DNA of 64,000 nt from Deltaproteobacteria bacterium (GCA_016704445.1 JADJAE010000015.1:1-64000); one strand, 5' to 3'; shown: positions 29,529-38,480, counted from the stretch's first letter. Notes: generated from the letters alone by a model not told the origin. Made by a program: numbers and translations.

Positions 29529-29728
29529 GGCCCGATAGGACCGCTCCGCGCTCGCGCGCGTCAAGCCGCCTCGCCGTCGCTCCGGAGTCCAGATAGCGAT
29601 CTGGTGAAGTGCCACCGCGAGCTGGTGGCTGCCCAGTCCAGCCTGCGAAGTTCACGGGCAGGCTCAGGTGCGTTGGGGAGCACCGCCCGCGCCCGCTGGA
29701 GAGCTCACTGGCGGTGTATTGTGCACGC

Positions 29729-30310
29729 ATGAGCGCCGCCGAGAAGCTGGTCATGACCTACGCGCAGTACCTCGCGCTGGAGCAGGCGAGCCCCGTGAAG
29801 ATGCAGTTCATCGATGGCGTCGCCTACGCGATGGTCGGCGGAACCCCCGAGCACGCCGAGCTCGCCGCGCTGCTGATCGTCGCACTGTCGGGCCTCGTCC
29901 ATCCGGGGCGCGGGCGTTGCCGCGTCTACTCCGCCGACGCGAAGATCCACGTGCCGGAGTCGGGCAACAGCCACTATCCCGATGTCTCCGTCGTCTGTGG
30001 CCCGCGGGAGACCGCCGCCCAGGACGCCAACGCGATCACCAACCCGACGCTGATCGTGGAGGTGCTCTCGGACTCCACGGAGCAGTTTGACCGCGGCAAG
30101 AAGTTCAAGGACTACCAGCGTCTCCCGTCGCTCCAGCACTACCTGCTGGTCAACCAGGACGAGGCGCGCATCGAGCACTTCCGCCGCAACGCCGACGGCA
30201 CGTGGACGCTCTCCAACGCCGGTCTCGGCGGCGCCGTTCGATTGCCCGATCTCGGCGGTGATCTCATGGTCGACGAGATCTACCAGGCGATGGAGTTCCC
30301 CCGCGGGTAG
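29729..30310 (+). CDS. Uma2-family PD-(D/E)XK endonuclease-like protein, copy 2
   Basis: A 193-residue Uma2/DUF820 protein. Conserved parts: MTYAQYLALEQASPVKMQFIDG, the HAELAALLI helix, HYPDVSVVCG with the metal-binding Asp, IVEVLSDSTEQFDRGKKFKDYQ with the (D/E)XK-like residues, and YLLVNQDEARIEHF. It is about as long as copy 1 and shares its layout but has diverged, so the two are not a recent duplication. It lies just upstream of a Phd-type antitoxin gene. Confidence 0.88.
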   Translation: MSAAEKLVMTYAQYLALEQASPVKMQFIDGVAYAMVGGTPEHAELAALLIVALSGLVHPGRGRCRVYSADAKIHVPESGNSHYPDVSVVCGPRETAAQDANAITNPTLIVEVLSDSTEQFDRGKKFKDYQRLPSLQHYLLVNQDEARIEHFRRNADGTWTLSNAGLGGAVRLPDLGGDLMVDEIYQAMEFPRG

Positions 30311-30545
30311 CGCCCGCCGCCACCGCCGCCCTGCGCGGTGGGTGCGGTGTGGGTCTACCCACCCCCCGGTTGCGACCGGGTGACCCCGGAGACGCCGCCC
30401 AACGCGACGCCCGCGCAGCGGACCGAGGCGGAGGCGCTCATCGATTTCAGCGAGCGAGCCCGTGTTCGTCGCGACCGCAGCGCCAACACGCTGCGGGAGT
30501 GACCGCTCCGTTGCGGCCAACCCATGGACAGGTCAGATAGGTCCC

Positions 30546-30800
30546 ATGAGGAAGGCGACGTTCACCCAGGCCAAGGCTCACCTCTCGGAGTACGTGGACG
30601 CCGCGGAGCACAACGGGGCGCGCGTGCTGATTCTTCGCCACGGAAAGGCCGCGGCCGCGATCGTTCCGGTGAGCGTGGCCGATCCGCGGCGCAGCCAGAA
30701 GCGACCTCGTTCGGCGGAGAAGATCGAGTCTCTCTACGCGGCGCTGGGGCCGGGCGACTGCGAGAGCGCCGTGGATGATCTCCTCACTGGCCGACGATGA
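30546..30800 (+). CDS. Phd/YefM-family antitoxin
   Basis: An 84-residue protein with the Phd/YefM N-terminal DNA-binding and dimerisation pattern: MRKATFTQAKAHLSEYVDAA, VLILRHGKAAAAIVPV. The C-terminal 35 residues are charged, as in toxin-wrapping tails. The stop overlaps the start of the next frame (ATGA), the normal antitoxin-toxin coupling. It would bind and neutralise the partner and repress the operon. ATG at 30546 gives the family-typical length. Confidence 0.85.
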   Translation: MRKATFTQAKAHLSEYVDAAEHNGARVLILRHGKAAAAIVPVSVADPRRSQKRPRSAEKIESLYAALGPGDCESAVDDLLTGRR

Positions 30801-30961
30801 TCTTCGTGCTCGACGCATCGGTGGCGATCGCCGCGGCGTCGAGGTTGCGGGCCGCCGATGCCTGCTACGTGTGGGCGGCGCAGCGGCACGGCCTCTCGCT
30901 ATGCACCCTCGATGGGGAGATCCTCCTGCGCTCCGTCGGCATCCGCGTCTACGCGCCGTAG
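30797..30961 (+). pseudogene. PIN-domain (VapC-like) toxin with internal in-frame loss
   Basis: A 54-residue frame that has both ends of a PIN ribonuclease but not its middle. The first residues, MIFVLDASVAIAA, match strand one with the first catalytic Asp. The rest, LRAADACYVWAAQRHGLSLCTLDGEILL, matches the C-terminal third with the late catalytic Asp residues. A normal protein is near 130 residues, so about 70-75 residues containing the central catalytic acid are absent. The frame is preserved through the join. It starts inside the antitoxin stop (ATGA). It is probably inactive as a nuclease. Confidence 0.75.
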
Positions 30962-31017
30962 GTGCCCACCCCGTGGATGGACGTGGCGGAGGGGCCCCGG
31001 GGAGCCCCAACCCCCGC

Positions 31018-31791
31018 TCACTGGCAGCGCGTCGCCTGGCAGAAGCCCTCGGCGTCGACCGCGGGCCACACCCCGCTGCCCCCCTGGGCGCCCAGCACGT
31101 CGAGCGTCATCCGCCGAGAGCGCAGCACCTCTCCGCCCTCGGCGCGAACCACCAGCACGAACTCGTACGCCCGCCGACACCCGAGCCGGAGCACGCCCCC
31201 GTCGGCTCCCTCCGAGGCCCCCGCGCGGGAGCGCGTGGTGAGCCGCCAGGAGAGCCTGGTGCGGCCCAGCACGCCCACGAAGCGCGCCCCGCTGATCTCC
31301 TGCACCACGCCCGCGGGATCGGCCCCCACCGCGGCCAGGTCGAAGCTCACCCAGGCGCTCGCGAGGCGGTCGTCGATGCCCGCGCCGCGGTCCTGCCAGA
31401 GGGCGGCGATGACACCGCCTTCGCCGTCGACCACCACCGGGTAGTCGGTGAGCACCACCTCCGAGGGCGACTCCCGAAGCTGCACCCGGTCCGAGGAGTC
31501 GGGCTGGCGGGAGTTCAGTGGGTCGGTCCCGGAGCGCAGCTCGTAGAGGTCGGTGAGCCCGTCGCCGTCGGTGTCGCCGCGGTCGGGGTCGGTCCCCGCC
31601 ATGGCCTCCGTCGCGTCGCACACCCCGTCCCCGTCGCCGTCCCCCGTGGGCGCCGGGCCGAGGTCCACCCCGGGGCCCCGGTCGGTGCGCGGGCCCGTGT
31701 CCGTGCGACCGGCGTCCGCGGGGGGCTCGGTCGTGCCCGCGCCGCAGCCCGCGAATACAGCGATCAGTATGGCCAGGGCCGCGCCGCGCAC
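31018..31791 (-). CDS. Lipoprotein with thrombospondin-3-like Asp repeats
   Basis: A 257-residue protein with a GTG start, signal peptide and lipobox FAGC near residue 16. A Thr/Asp/Pro linker leads to DGDGDGVCDATEAMAGTDPDRGDTDGDGLTD, split here for description: two Asp-rich calcium-binding motifs of the thrombospondin type 3 kind. The remaining 150 residues are beta-rich without a known family. It is probably an outer-membrane-anchored calcium-binding protein. Short pieces of its C-terminal coding region recur at 25101-25143. Confidence 0.7.
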   Translation of the reverse strand: MRGAALAILIAVFAGCGAGTTEPPADAGRTDTGPRTDRGPGVDLGPAPTGDGDGDGVCDATEAMAGTDPDRGDTDGDGLTDLYELRSGTDPLNSRQPDSSDRVQLRESPSEVVLTDYPVVVDGEGGVIAALWQDRGAGIDDRLASAWVSFDLAAVGADPAGVVQEISGARFVGVLGRTRLSWRLTTRSRAGASEGADGGVLRLGCRRAYEFVLVVRAEGGEVLRSRRMTLDVLGAQGGSGVWPAVDAEGFCQATRCQ

Positions 31792-31798
31792 GGGCCGC

Positions 31799-32221
31799 TC
31801 AGCGCTGGGCCTCTCGCCAACGCTGGCCGCCGAAGCGCGCCTTCAGCTCGTCGTCGAGGTGGTCGGCCACCACGGCCATCATCCCCACGCTCGCGATGAG
31901 CTCGTCGCTGTCGAGGTGGTCGCCGAGGAGGTTGTGCGCGATCCAGACCTCCCGGTTGCGCCAGTACGCCTTGCCGAAATAGAGCTTCTCGTTGAGCTCG
32001 TTGAGGCGCTTCAGCAGGTCTTCGCTCAGGTCGACGCCGTTGAGCACCGGGCACACCAGCTCGATGATGGTGTAGCGGTCCTGCCAGGCGTGCGCCGAGA
32101 CGAACACCGCCGTCGAGCCGCGCTCCACCCGGCAGCGCCCCTCCTCCTGCACGAAGGGGTAGCCCGCCCCCTTGAGGATCTCCACCACCCGCTGCTCGAC
32201 TTCACTCACCTGCGTCGCCAT
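31799..32221 (-). CDS. YbjN-like (T3SS chaperone-fold) protein
   Basis: A 140-residue cytosolic protein resembling the YbjN/type III secretion chaperone-like family: an N-terminal amphipathic helix, a beta-sheet with VFVSAHAWQDRYTIIELVCPVL, then LLKRLNELNEKLYFGKAYWR and NLLGDHLDSDELIASVGMMA. Such proteins are small chaperone-like or regulatory factors, with no secretion system implied. ATG at 32221. The stop lies 8 bp from the next gene start, so it is probably co-transcribed with the lipoprotein at 31018. Confidence 0.65.
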   Translation of the reverse strand: MATQVSEVEQRVVEILKGAGYPFVQEEGRCRVERGSTAVFVSAHAWQDRYTIIELVCPVLNGVDLSEDLLKRLNELNEKLYFGKAYWRNREVWIAHNLLGDHLDSDELIASVGMMAVVADHLDDELKARFGGQRWREAQR

Positions 32222-32272
32222 CGCTGTCTTCCTCCGTAACCCGTTGGCTATAGCCCTAGCACCACAGGGCTG

Positions 32273-34813
32273 TCACGCGCCGCGCTGACCGCGCAGCCAG
32301 CCCTCCAGGCGCATCACCGGCGAGGTCGCCGGAACCCCCTCGATGAACACCGCGCTCTCGGGCCACGCGTCGCGCAGGCCCTCGTCGCCGGTCCAGTGCG
32401 CGGCGCCCGATGCGCGCTCGAAGAGCAGGGCCTCCGCAGCGCCGAGGTCGCCCAGCAGCGCCGCGAGCTCGTCGCCCGAGAGGGAGCCGGACACCACCAG
32501 CAGCCGGCCGTCGACGGTGGTCGCCAATACCTGTCGGGGTAAGACCGCCGCGTCGGTCCAGCCCGTGGAGGCGCCACGGCGGCGGACGAGCACGCCCTGC
32601 AGCGCCTCTCGCACCTCCGGGGCCACGGCGGCTCCGGCCTCGATGGAGACCACGCCGTCGCGCAGCGCGAGGTGCCCCGCGTGCTCCGTCGCCACGAAGG
32701 GGAGCTGCACCCTCCCCCCGACGCAGAGCCCTCTCGGCTCGGCCAGGGAAGCCGCGACGCCCAGCTCGATCGCCCCGAGCAGCGGGCGATCGGGCGACGG
32801 GGTGAAGGTGCGGTCCTCGGCGACGAGGGTCGACGCGGGCTCACGGCGTCCGGCGCGAAGGTGCAGGCGAACGCGGTCTGCGGCGAGCGCCTCGACGCTG
32901 GCCTCGCGCCCCGGAGCGAGCGGGATGCGCAGCGAGGTCACGCCGGGCATCCACGAGGGCGGGGGCTGCGGCCGCGAGGCGGTCCAGGCGACGCCGCGCA
33001 CCGGCGCAGGCAGCGTGGGGCGCAGCGAGAGGTAGAAGAAATCCTTGAGGGTGTAATAGAGGAAGCGGTCGCCGTGCGACTGCATCGCGCCGTCGAGCGC
33101 CCGGTGCTGGTAGCGCCGCTGCGCCACGTCGTCGACGCGCAGGAAGTGGAAGGTGGCGTGCGTGGGGTTCATGTCCAGGTGCATCCCGTAGGTGCACCCG
33201 GCGAGGCGCATCGCGCGGCCCAGCCGGCGCGCGGTGGTCTCCTCGCCCCAGGCGTAGAAGAGGTGCCCGCGGTCGTCGGCGCAGAGCCCCGAGCGCACCG
33301 TGGGCATGGTCTCGATGCCGCCCAGCACGAAGCCCCAGAGGCCGCGGCGGGAGGGGTTCTCCACGCCGTCGGCGAGGAGGGGCTCGAGGTTCTGTCGAAG
33401 CGAGCGCACCGCCGAGGGAAGGCCCGGGAGCGCGTCCCAGGAGCCCATCGCGATGCGCCCGTCGTCGAGGGTGACCACCGTGGCGGCGCCCGGCTGCGGG
33501 GGCAGCAGCACGCGGCCGTCGACGGCCATCCCGTAGGCGCCGTGCTCGGTCTTGAAGGCGCCGTTGAAGGCCCCGACCACGCGAGGCATCAGCCCCGGAG
33601 TGCGAGGGATGCGGCCGTCGCCCCGAGGCCCGACGTGGGGCACCGGATCTTCCACGCCCGCCTGCATCCCGAGCTCGAGCTGTCGCATGTCCATCGCGAC
33701 CAGAAGCACCCGGGTGTAGGGCCGCTCGTCGTCGAGGCGGACGAAGGTGCGGTAGAACGCGGGCGGCGCTCCGTCGAGGTGGCGCACCCACGGGGGCGTC
33801 GCGTTGACCCAGCGTCCTTCGCCAGGGTCGGCCGCTCCCAGCGGCGGCGCGATGACCGGCGGCGGCCAGTCGGGGTCACGCGCCGGGCCCGCCTCGCTGG
33901 CGATCACGTGCCCGGCGTCGTCCGGACCAGGCTCCTCCGCGACGGTGGCGGGCGGAGGACGGCGACCGAACCAGCGGTACACCCGCTGGTGCCACCAGTC
34001 GCGGGCGGCGAAGGCGTGCTGCTCCAGCCACGCGATGGGGGCCGGGCCCACGAAGGGCAGCGAGCGCACGGTGTCGACGGCCCAGATGACCGGCGGCTTG
34101 TCGACGCGCTGCTGGCGGCTGAGCGTCGCGCCCTCGGAGGGCTCGGTGCTGAGCGCGCGGAGGTCGAGGGTCCAGGCGCGGCGGCCGGCGTCGAGGGAGA
34201 CGCGGTCGTGGGAGAGGAAGCGGAGGGAGACGCGGTCCGCCGGGCGGTCGAGCCGGAGGTCGTAGCGGGCGACGCCGACGCGGGAGCCGGTCTCGAGGGC
34301 GTTGGTGACCTCGCGGCGGAGGCGGGCCTCGGTGGCGGTGTCCCCGGCGGGGTCGAGTACGAAGGCCGACTGCACCTGGCCGAAGGCGCGCGAGGGGACC
34401 GCGATGCGCCGCGGGGCGTCGGGCGAGGCGACGGCCTCGGGCACCATCGGTCCGTCGTCGCCGAGGGGGCTGCGGGTGAGGTTGGAGAGCGCGCGCAGCC
34501 CGAGCAGCGTGCCGTCGGGGGTGAGCCGGATCTCCGCGCGATAGACGTCCCTCGGCGCTCCGGGGCGGGCGCGGCCGGTGAACCAGAGCGCGCGGCCGAA
34601 TACAGCGTCTTGTAAAGAGACGGCCCGGGTGCGCTCGAAGAGGAGGTCGTCGGCGGTGACCGAGAGCCGGGTGCTGGCGGCGACGGCGCGGGCGAGCCGG
34701 GCGCGGGCGTCGGGCGCGAGGGTGCTGCGCGACGGCGCGGTGAGCGCGAGGTGAAGCGCGGCGACGGTGCCCAGGAGCGACGAGGCCTTCCAAGCGATCG
34801 ACGAGGTCACCAC
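32273..34813 (-). CDS. Large envelope protein with phosphodiester glycosidase-like domain
   Basis: An 846-residue protein with an N-terminal hydrophobic segment (signal or anchor). The first 300 residues are beta-rich without a known match. A central region near residues 350-570 has the NAGPA/phosphodiester-glycosidase pattern: GAFNGAFKTEHGAYGMAVDG, TVVTLDDGRIAMGSW, and later GMHLDMNPTHATFHF, where Asn-Gly and Asp residues match the family core. The C-terminal 230 residues are unassigned. It would hydrolyse a sugar-phosphodiester in the envelope, if active. GTG start at 34813. It lies 51 bp upstream of the YbjN-like gene on the same strand. Confidence 0.6.
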   Translation of the reverse strand: MVTSSIAWKASSLLGTVAALHLALTAPSRSTLAPDARARLARAVAASTRLSVTADDLLFERTRAVSLQDAVFGRALWFTGRARPGAPRDVYRAEIRLTPDGTLLGLRALSNLTRSPLGDDGPMVPEAVASPDAPRRIAVPSRAFGQVQSAFVLDPAGDTATEARLRREVTNALETGSRVGVARYDLRLDRPADRVSLRFLSHDRVSLDAGRRAWTLDLRALSTEPSEGATLSRQQRVDKPPVIWAVDTVRSLPFVGPAPIAWLEQHAFAARDWWHQRVYRWFGRRPPPATVAEEPGPDDAGHVIASEAGPARDPDWPPPVIAPPLGAADPGEGRWVNATPPWVRHLDGAPPAFYRTFVRLDDERPYTRVLLVAMDMRQLELGMQAGVEDPVPHVGPRGDGRIPRTPGLMPRVVGAFNGAFKTEHGAYGMAVDGRVLLPPQPGAATVVTLDDGRIAMGSWDALPGLPSAVRSLRQNLEPLLADGVENPSRRGLWGFVLGGIETMPTVRSGLCADDRGHLFYAWGEETTARRLGRAMRLAGCTYGMHLDMNPTHATFHFLRVDDVAQRRYQHRALDGAMQSHGDRFLYYTLKDFFYLSLRPTLPAPVRGVAWTASRPQPPPSWMPGVTSLRIPLAPGREASVEALAADRVRLHLRAGRREPASTLVAEDRTFTPSPDRPLLGAIELGVAASLAEPRGLCVGGRVQLPFVATEHAGHLALRDGVVSIEAGAAVAPEVREALQGVLVRRRGASTGWTDAAVLPRQVLATTVDGRLLVVSGSLSGDELAALLGDLGAAEALLFERASGAAHWTGDEGLRDAWPESAVFIEGVPATSPVMRLEGWLRGQRGA

Positions 34814-34907
34814 TGCGGACGGGCGCTAGCGGACCCGGGGTGGCCGGTCAAGAAACGGCACCGCGTGACACCCCCGGCGGCGCAGGGGTAGAGACTGCGG
34901 CGCGACG

Positions 34908-35351
34908 ATGTTCTGGATCAAGCTGGGCCTGGTGCTGCACACGATCGCCGCCGGGGCGCTGACCGGGTCGGTGACGCACCTGGCGCTGACGCTCCGGAAG
35001 GCCCGGCGGGGGCGGCCCAACCCGCGGTTGCAGCGGCTGTACCCCGCGGTCGCGGCCGGGTGTTACACGGCGGTGTATGCGCTGGGGACGCTGATCTACC
35101 CGCGGTACCGGGTGGAGGTGCGCGCCAACTGGCTCGACGACCACGCCCCGTGGGCCTCGGTGCTCTTCGACCTCAAGGAGAACCTCGCGACGCTGCTCGG
35201 GCCGCTGGTGCTGGCGATGGTGGTGCTCTCGCGCGCGGAGGAGCCCGCGAAGCCCAGCCGGGCGCTGCTGGGCTGCGCGGCGGCGGTGGCGCTGGGGGTG
35301 TGGTTCAACGTGGTGTCGGGGCTGCTCGTGGGCAGCATGAGGTCGGTGTGA
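34908..35351 (+). CDS. Four-helix membrane protein
   Basis: A 147-residue inner-membrane protein with about four hydrophobic segments and a conserved-looking His/Arg pair near helix one and two (HTIAAGALTGSVTHLALTLRKARRG). The charged loop RYRVEVRANWLDDHAPWASVLFDLKENLATL lies between helices two and three. I do not recognise the family; it may be a small electron-transport or sensor subunit. The stop overlaps the next start by 4 bp (GTGA). Confidence 0.65.
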   Translation: MFWIKLGLVLHTIAAGALTGSVTHLALTLRKARRGRPNPRLQRLYPAVAAGCYTAVYALGTLIYPRYRVEVRANWLDDHAPWASVLFDLKENLATLLGPLVLAMVVLSRAEEPAKPSRALLGCAAAVALGVWFNVVSGLLVGSMRSV

Positions 35352-35686
35352 GCGCCCGGGCGCGCTTCGCCACCGGGGCCGGCACGCTCGCTGCGGCGAC
35401 GGTGTACCTCGTGGCGACCACCACCCGCCTGGGGCTGCTCTTCTACCTCCCGACGCGCCGCGAGTGGACCTTCGATCCGCCCACCGGGGTGATCGCGATG
35501 GACTGGTTCGCCCGCTCCAACGCGACGCTTGCCGCGGGGGCGCTGGCGACCTGGGCGGCCTGGCGATGGGCGCCCGCGGACCCGAAGCGCTGCGCCCGCC
35601 ACGCGGGTCGGCTGTGGGCGCTGGGCTGGATGATGCTGGGCTGGTCGGCGGCCTACACGGCCATGTGGCTCATCGCGCAGCGCTGA
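35348..35686 (+). CDS. Small membrane protein coupled to the preceding gene
   Basis: A 112-residue protein with three hydrophobic segments; the GTG start at 35348 overlaps the preceding stop. An FDPPTGVIAMDWFARSN segment lies between helix one and two, presumably in the periplasm. Co-translation with the four-helix protein suggests they form one complex. No family recognised. Confidence 0.6.
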   Translation: MSARARFATGAGTLAAATVYLVATTTRLGLLFYLPTRREWTFDPPTGVIAMDWFARSNATLAAGALATWAAWRWAPADPKRCARHAGRLWALGWMMLGWSAAYTAMWLIAQR

Positions 35687-35748
35687 GGGCACCTTGCGGG
35701 GCGGAGCGCGGGCGGTCACGCTGACGCGTGAAAGCCGAGGTGACGACG

Positions 35749-35988
35749 ATGCATATGGGTGGACCAGCCTGCGAGAGCTGCGGGCGACCGATGACCGTGG
35801 GGACCAGCTCGAAGTACTGCGAGGTCTGCAGCGACTCGAAGGGCAGCCTGCTGTCCTACGACGAGGTGCACCGCCGGCTGGTGGAGAAGGAGTTCATGGG
35901 CCGCAACGGGATGCAGCGGGAGCAGGCCGAGGTGGCCGCGCGCAACGCCCTCTCGCGGATGCCCGCGTGGAAGGGCGGCGCGCGCTGA
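35749..35988 (+). CDS. Zinc-ribbon protein
   Basis: A 79-residue cytosolic protein. The N-terminus has two CxxC knuckles (CESCGRPM and YCEVCSDSKG) that form a treble-clef or zinc-ribbon fold, as in the putative zinc ribbon family. The rest is a charged helix (HRRLVEKEFMGRNGMQREQAEVAARNAL). ATG at 35749 has GAGGTG about nine bases upstream; a GTG at 35728 would add seven residues. It may bind nucleic acid or a protein partner; function unknown. Confidence 0.7.
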   Translation: MHMGGPACESCGRPMTVGTSSKYCEVCSDSKGSLLSYDEVHRRLVEKEFMGRNGMQREQAEVAARNALSRMPAWKGGAR

Positions 35989-36022
35989 GCGAGGGCGGCG
36001 CTTACAGGGCTACGTAAGCCGA

Positions 36023-36843
36023 TCAGTCGCGGGGGACGTCGGCGGCGGCGGCGCCGGTGTCGGTCGACGCGCCGGTGTCGGTCGGCGCGTCGGTAGCGCT
36101 GGCGTCGCGGCAGACGGTGACCGTGGTCGAGCGCGAGCAGCTGAAGTCGGCGCAGTCGCGGAACCCGTTGCAGTCGTTGTCGATGCCGTCGCCGCACGCG
36201 GCGGTGGTGTTCTCGCCGCCCATGCAGGTGCAGCCGGCCGGCGCGTTGCGGCCCGGGGGACAGGCGCCCTGGCACGAGCAGTTGTTGTCGTTGCAGTCGA
36301 CGAAGCCGTCGCAGTCGTTGTCGACGCCGTCGCCGCAGGCCGCGCGGCGGAGTTCTCGAGCGCGCCGCCCGAGTCGCAGGCGGGGCGGTCGGTCGGCGCG
36401 CCACCGTCGCCGCAGAACGAGTTGCAGTTGAAGTCGCGGCAGTCGGTGAAGCCGTCGCAGTCGTTGTCCATGCCGTCGCGGCAGGTCGCGGCGGTGTTCT
36501 CTCGCGCGCCGTTGGCGTCGCAGCGGCCCGCATCGAACGTCGACTGCCCGGCGTCGGGACAGAAGGTCACCGCGGGGTTGCTGCGCGAGCAGCTGAAGTC
36601 ACGGCAGTCGGTGAAGTTGTTGCAGTCGTTGTCGATGTTGTCCGCGCAGGCGGCCGCGGTGTTCTCCGGGCCGGACGGGACGCAGGCGTCGCTGCCCGGG
36701 CGATCCATGGCGGGCACGCCTGTGTCGATCGGCGTCGTGCCGCTGTCGACCGCGCCGCTGTCGGTGTCGACGGGGCTGAGGCCCTCCGAGCGGCAGGCGG
36801 CGAGGACGAGACCGGCACCAAGGATCCAACGAAGGCTTCGCAT
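36023..36843 (-). CDS. Lipoprotein with repeated DNDCDGFxDC motifs, one frameshift
   Basis: Secreted lipoprotein with lipobox LAAC near residue 16 and a Thr/Asp linker. Five modules follow, of the form E-N-T-A-A-x-C-x-D-x-x-D-N-D-C-(D/N)-x-F-x-D-C-x-D-x-x-C, resembling MopE-type metal-binding repeats. The C-terminus is an Asp/Thr/Ala tail. The frame breaks near 36345-36352, where one base is missing; the fourth and fifth modules continue in the next frame to the stop at 36023. ATG at 36843 has GGGAGAG upstream. The repeats could bind divalent metals or form disulfide-rich rods. Confidence 0.75.
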
Positions 36844-36943
36844 TCCACACTCTCCCGCGCTCATTCAGGTCGAGCGCATGCGCCGCCCCCTACCACGCTC
36901 TCCGCGGAGGCGAAACCACCCCGGCGACGGGCCGCAGCCCGGG

Positions 36944-37678
36944 TCAGCTCTCGCCGCGGTCGAACCAGGGGTCGCCGGTGGCCACGCGGGCGTAGGGCCC
37001 GTAGGCCGTGACCGCCCCCGCGCGGCGCAGCGCCGAGGCCGCCTTGAGCAGGATCTTCGCGTCTCTCGGCTGGGTCAGGCCCGCCAGGTGCCACCACACG
37101 ACGGCGTCGACCCAGCGCTCTTCGCGCTCGGCGTTCTCGGCCTCGATGAGGGCCCGGCCGACCTCGTTGATCACGTCGACCTCCGCGACGCGGTCGAGCA
37201 GCCCCGCCGGCCGCCCCAGCGCCACGCTCAGCTGCGCGTCGAGCACCGCCAGCAGGAACCTCACCTGCGACTCCGGCCCCGGCCTCGGCGGCGGCGTCCG
37301 GGGGCGCGGCCTGGCGCCCGCCGCGGCCTTCGCGGCGGCGGCGTCGACGCTGCGCTGCGAGGGGTCGCTCGCCCGCGGTCGGGAGTCGTCGTAGCGCATG
37401 CGCTCCCGGGGGTTGCGCAGCACCCGCTCGGCGGTCTGCACTGCCGCCGCGATGGCCTCGACCTTGGGCTGGTACTCCCCCAGGAGCCGCTCGGGGTCGA
37501 GCAGCCCCTCGAGCCACTGCCGCAGCCTCGTCGACTCCTGGACGATCGCCTGCTCGTCGGCGTCGGGCGCGAGGCTCAGCACCTCGTAGTGGCCTCCGCG
37601 TCGCACGCGAGAGAACACCGCGTCGATCTCGGTCCGCTCCCGCAGTGACAGCGCCACGATCTGACTCGACCGACTCAC
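36944..37678 (-). CDS. J-domain-like protein lacking HPD
   Basis: A 244-residue cytosolic protein. Residues 18-85 resemble a J domain (RGGHYEVLSLAPDADEQAI, then AERVLRNPRERMRYD), but the HPD tripeptide needed for DnaK stimulation is not visible. A Pro/Arg-rich linker and a C-terminal helical, TPR-like region follow (AVVWWHLAGLTQPRDAKILLKAASALRRAG). GTG start at 37678 begins just before the first helix. It is related in layout to the DUF4388-J-TPR protein at 15463 and is probably a scaffold. Confidence 0.6.
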   Translation of the reverse strand: MSRSSQIVALSLRERTEIDAVFSRVRRGGHYEVLSLAPDADEQAIVQESTRLRQWLEGLLDPERLLGEYQPKVEAIAAAVQTAERVLRNPRERMRYDDSRPRASDPSQRSVDAAAAKAAAGARPRPRTPPPRPGPESQVRFLLAVLDAQLSVALGRPAGLLDRVAEVDVINEVGRALIEAENAEREERWVDAVVWWHLAGLTQPRDAKILLKAASALRRAGAVTAYGPYARVATGDPWFDRGES

Positions 37679-37802
37679 CCGTAGGTTCCTACCACCTCTC
37701 CCGCCCGTTGTTGAACCATTGTCAGCCTCAACCTCGCCTTCTCCTGGCGTACTCTCCGCGTTCTCCCGCGCGACGGAAGCGCGTGACCGGTGGAGGTGAG
37801 CG

Positions 37803-38465
37803 ATGCAACGAGTCTTTGTCGACGTGGATACCCAACACGACTTCTGTCGCCCGGACGGCGCCCTCTTCGTCTCCGGGGCCCCGGCGGCGATGCCCGCGTG
37901 CGCCCGCCTCGTGGCCCGGGCGGTCGCCGACGGCGCGCTCCTCGTGGGCTCGGTCGACTCGCACTCCCACGACGCCTGGGAGTTCGGGGGCAACGGCCGC
38001 GTCGGCCCGGCGGGGGAAGACCCGCGCTTCCCCGCGCACTGCGTGAAGGGCACCGCCGGGTGGCTGAAGCTCCCGGAGACCCTACCCCCGCGCTTCTATT
38101 TCGTCCCGGTGGTGCCCGACCCGGAGGCCGCCTCGCGGGTGCCCCCTCGCACCCAGGCCGTGTACTTCGAGAAGGAGGTCTACTCCCTCTTCGCCAACCC
38201 CAACGCCGCCCCGGTGCTCGACGCCCTGTGCCCGGCCGGTCCGCTGGAGTTCGTGGTCTTCGGGGTGGCCACCGACTACTGCGTGCGCGCCGCCGCGCTC
38301 GGGCTCAAGGACTGGATCGCCGCGCGCCCCGACCGCGTGGGCTCCCGCGTGGTGGTGGCCTCCGACGCCATCGCCGCGGTCACCGAGGAGGGGGGCAGGT
38401 CCGCGCTGAGGGAGCTCTCCGCCGCGGGCATCGCCCTCGTCCCGAGCGACGCCCTCGCGGGCTGA
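37803..38465 (+). CDS. Nicotinamidase-like (PncA) cysteine hydrolase
   Basis: A 220-residue isochorismatase-superfamily enzyme. The catalytic triad is visible: Asp in VDVDTQHDF, Lys in YFEKEVYSLF, Cys in GVATDYCVRAA. The metal site of nicotinamidases is recognisable in SVDSHSHDAW and PAHCVKGTAGW. It most likely deamidates nicotinamide to nicotinate for NAD salvage. ATG at 37803 has GGAGGTGAGCG directly upstream. It is divergent from the J-like gene. Confidence 0.8.
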   Translation: MQRVFVDVDTQHDFCRPDGALFVSGAPAAMPACARLVARAVADGALLVGSVDSHSHDAWEFGGNGRVGPAGEDPRFPAHCVKGTAGWLKLPETLPPRFYFVPVVPDPEAASRVPPRTQAVYFEKEVYSLFANPNAAPVLDALCPAGPLEFVVFGVATDYCVRAAALGLKDWIAARPDRVGSRVVVASDAIAAVTEEGGRSALRELSAAGIALVPSDALAG

Positions 38466-38480
38466 GTCTCCGCCCCTCTC

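Noticed and set aside
27156..30310. Uma2 genes considered as parts of a restriction-modification or transposon unit
   Set aside because: No methyltransferase, transposase or terminal inverted repeats around them.
30380..30502. A possible 40-residue plus-strand peptide with a charged C-terminus before the antitoxin gene
   Set aside because: No ribosome binding site and no homolog recognised; it may be the end of a lost gene.
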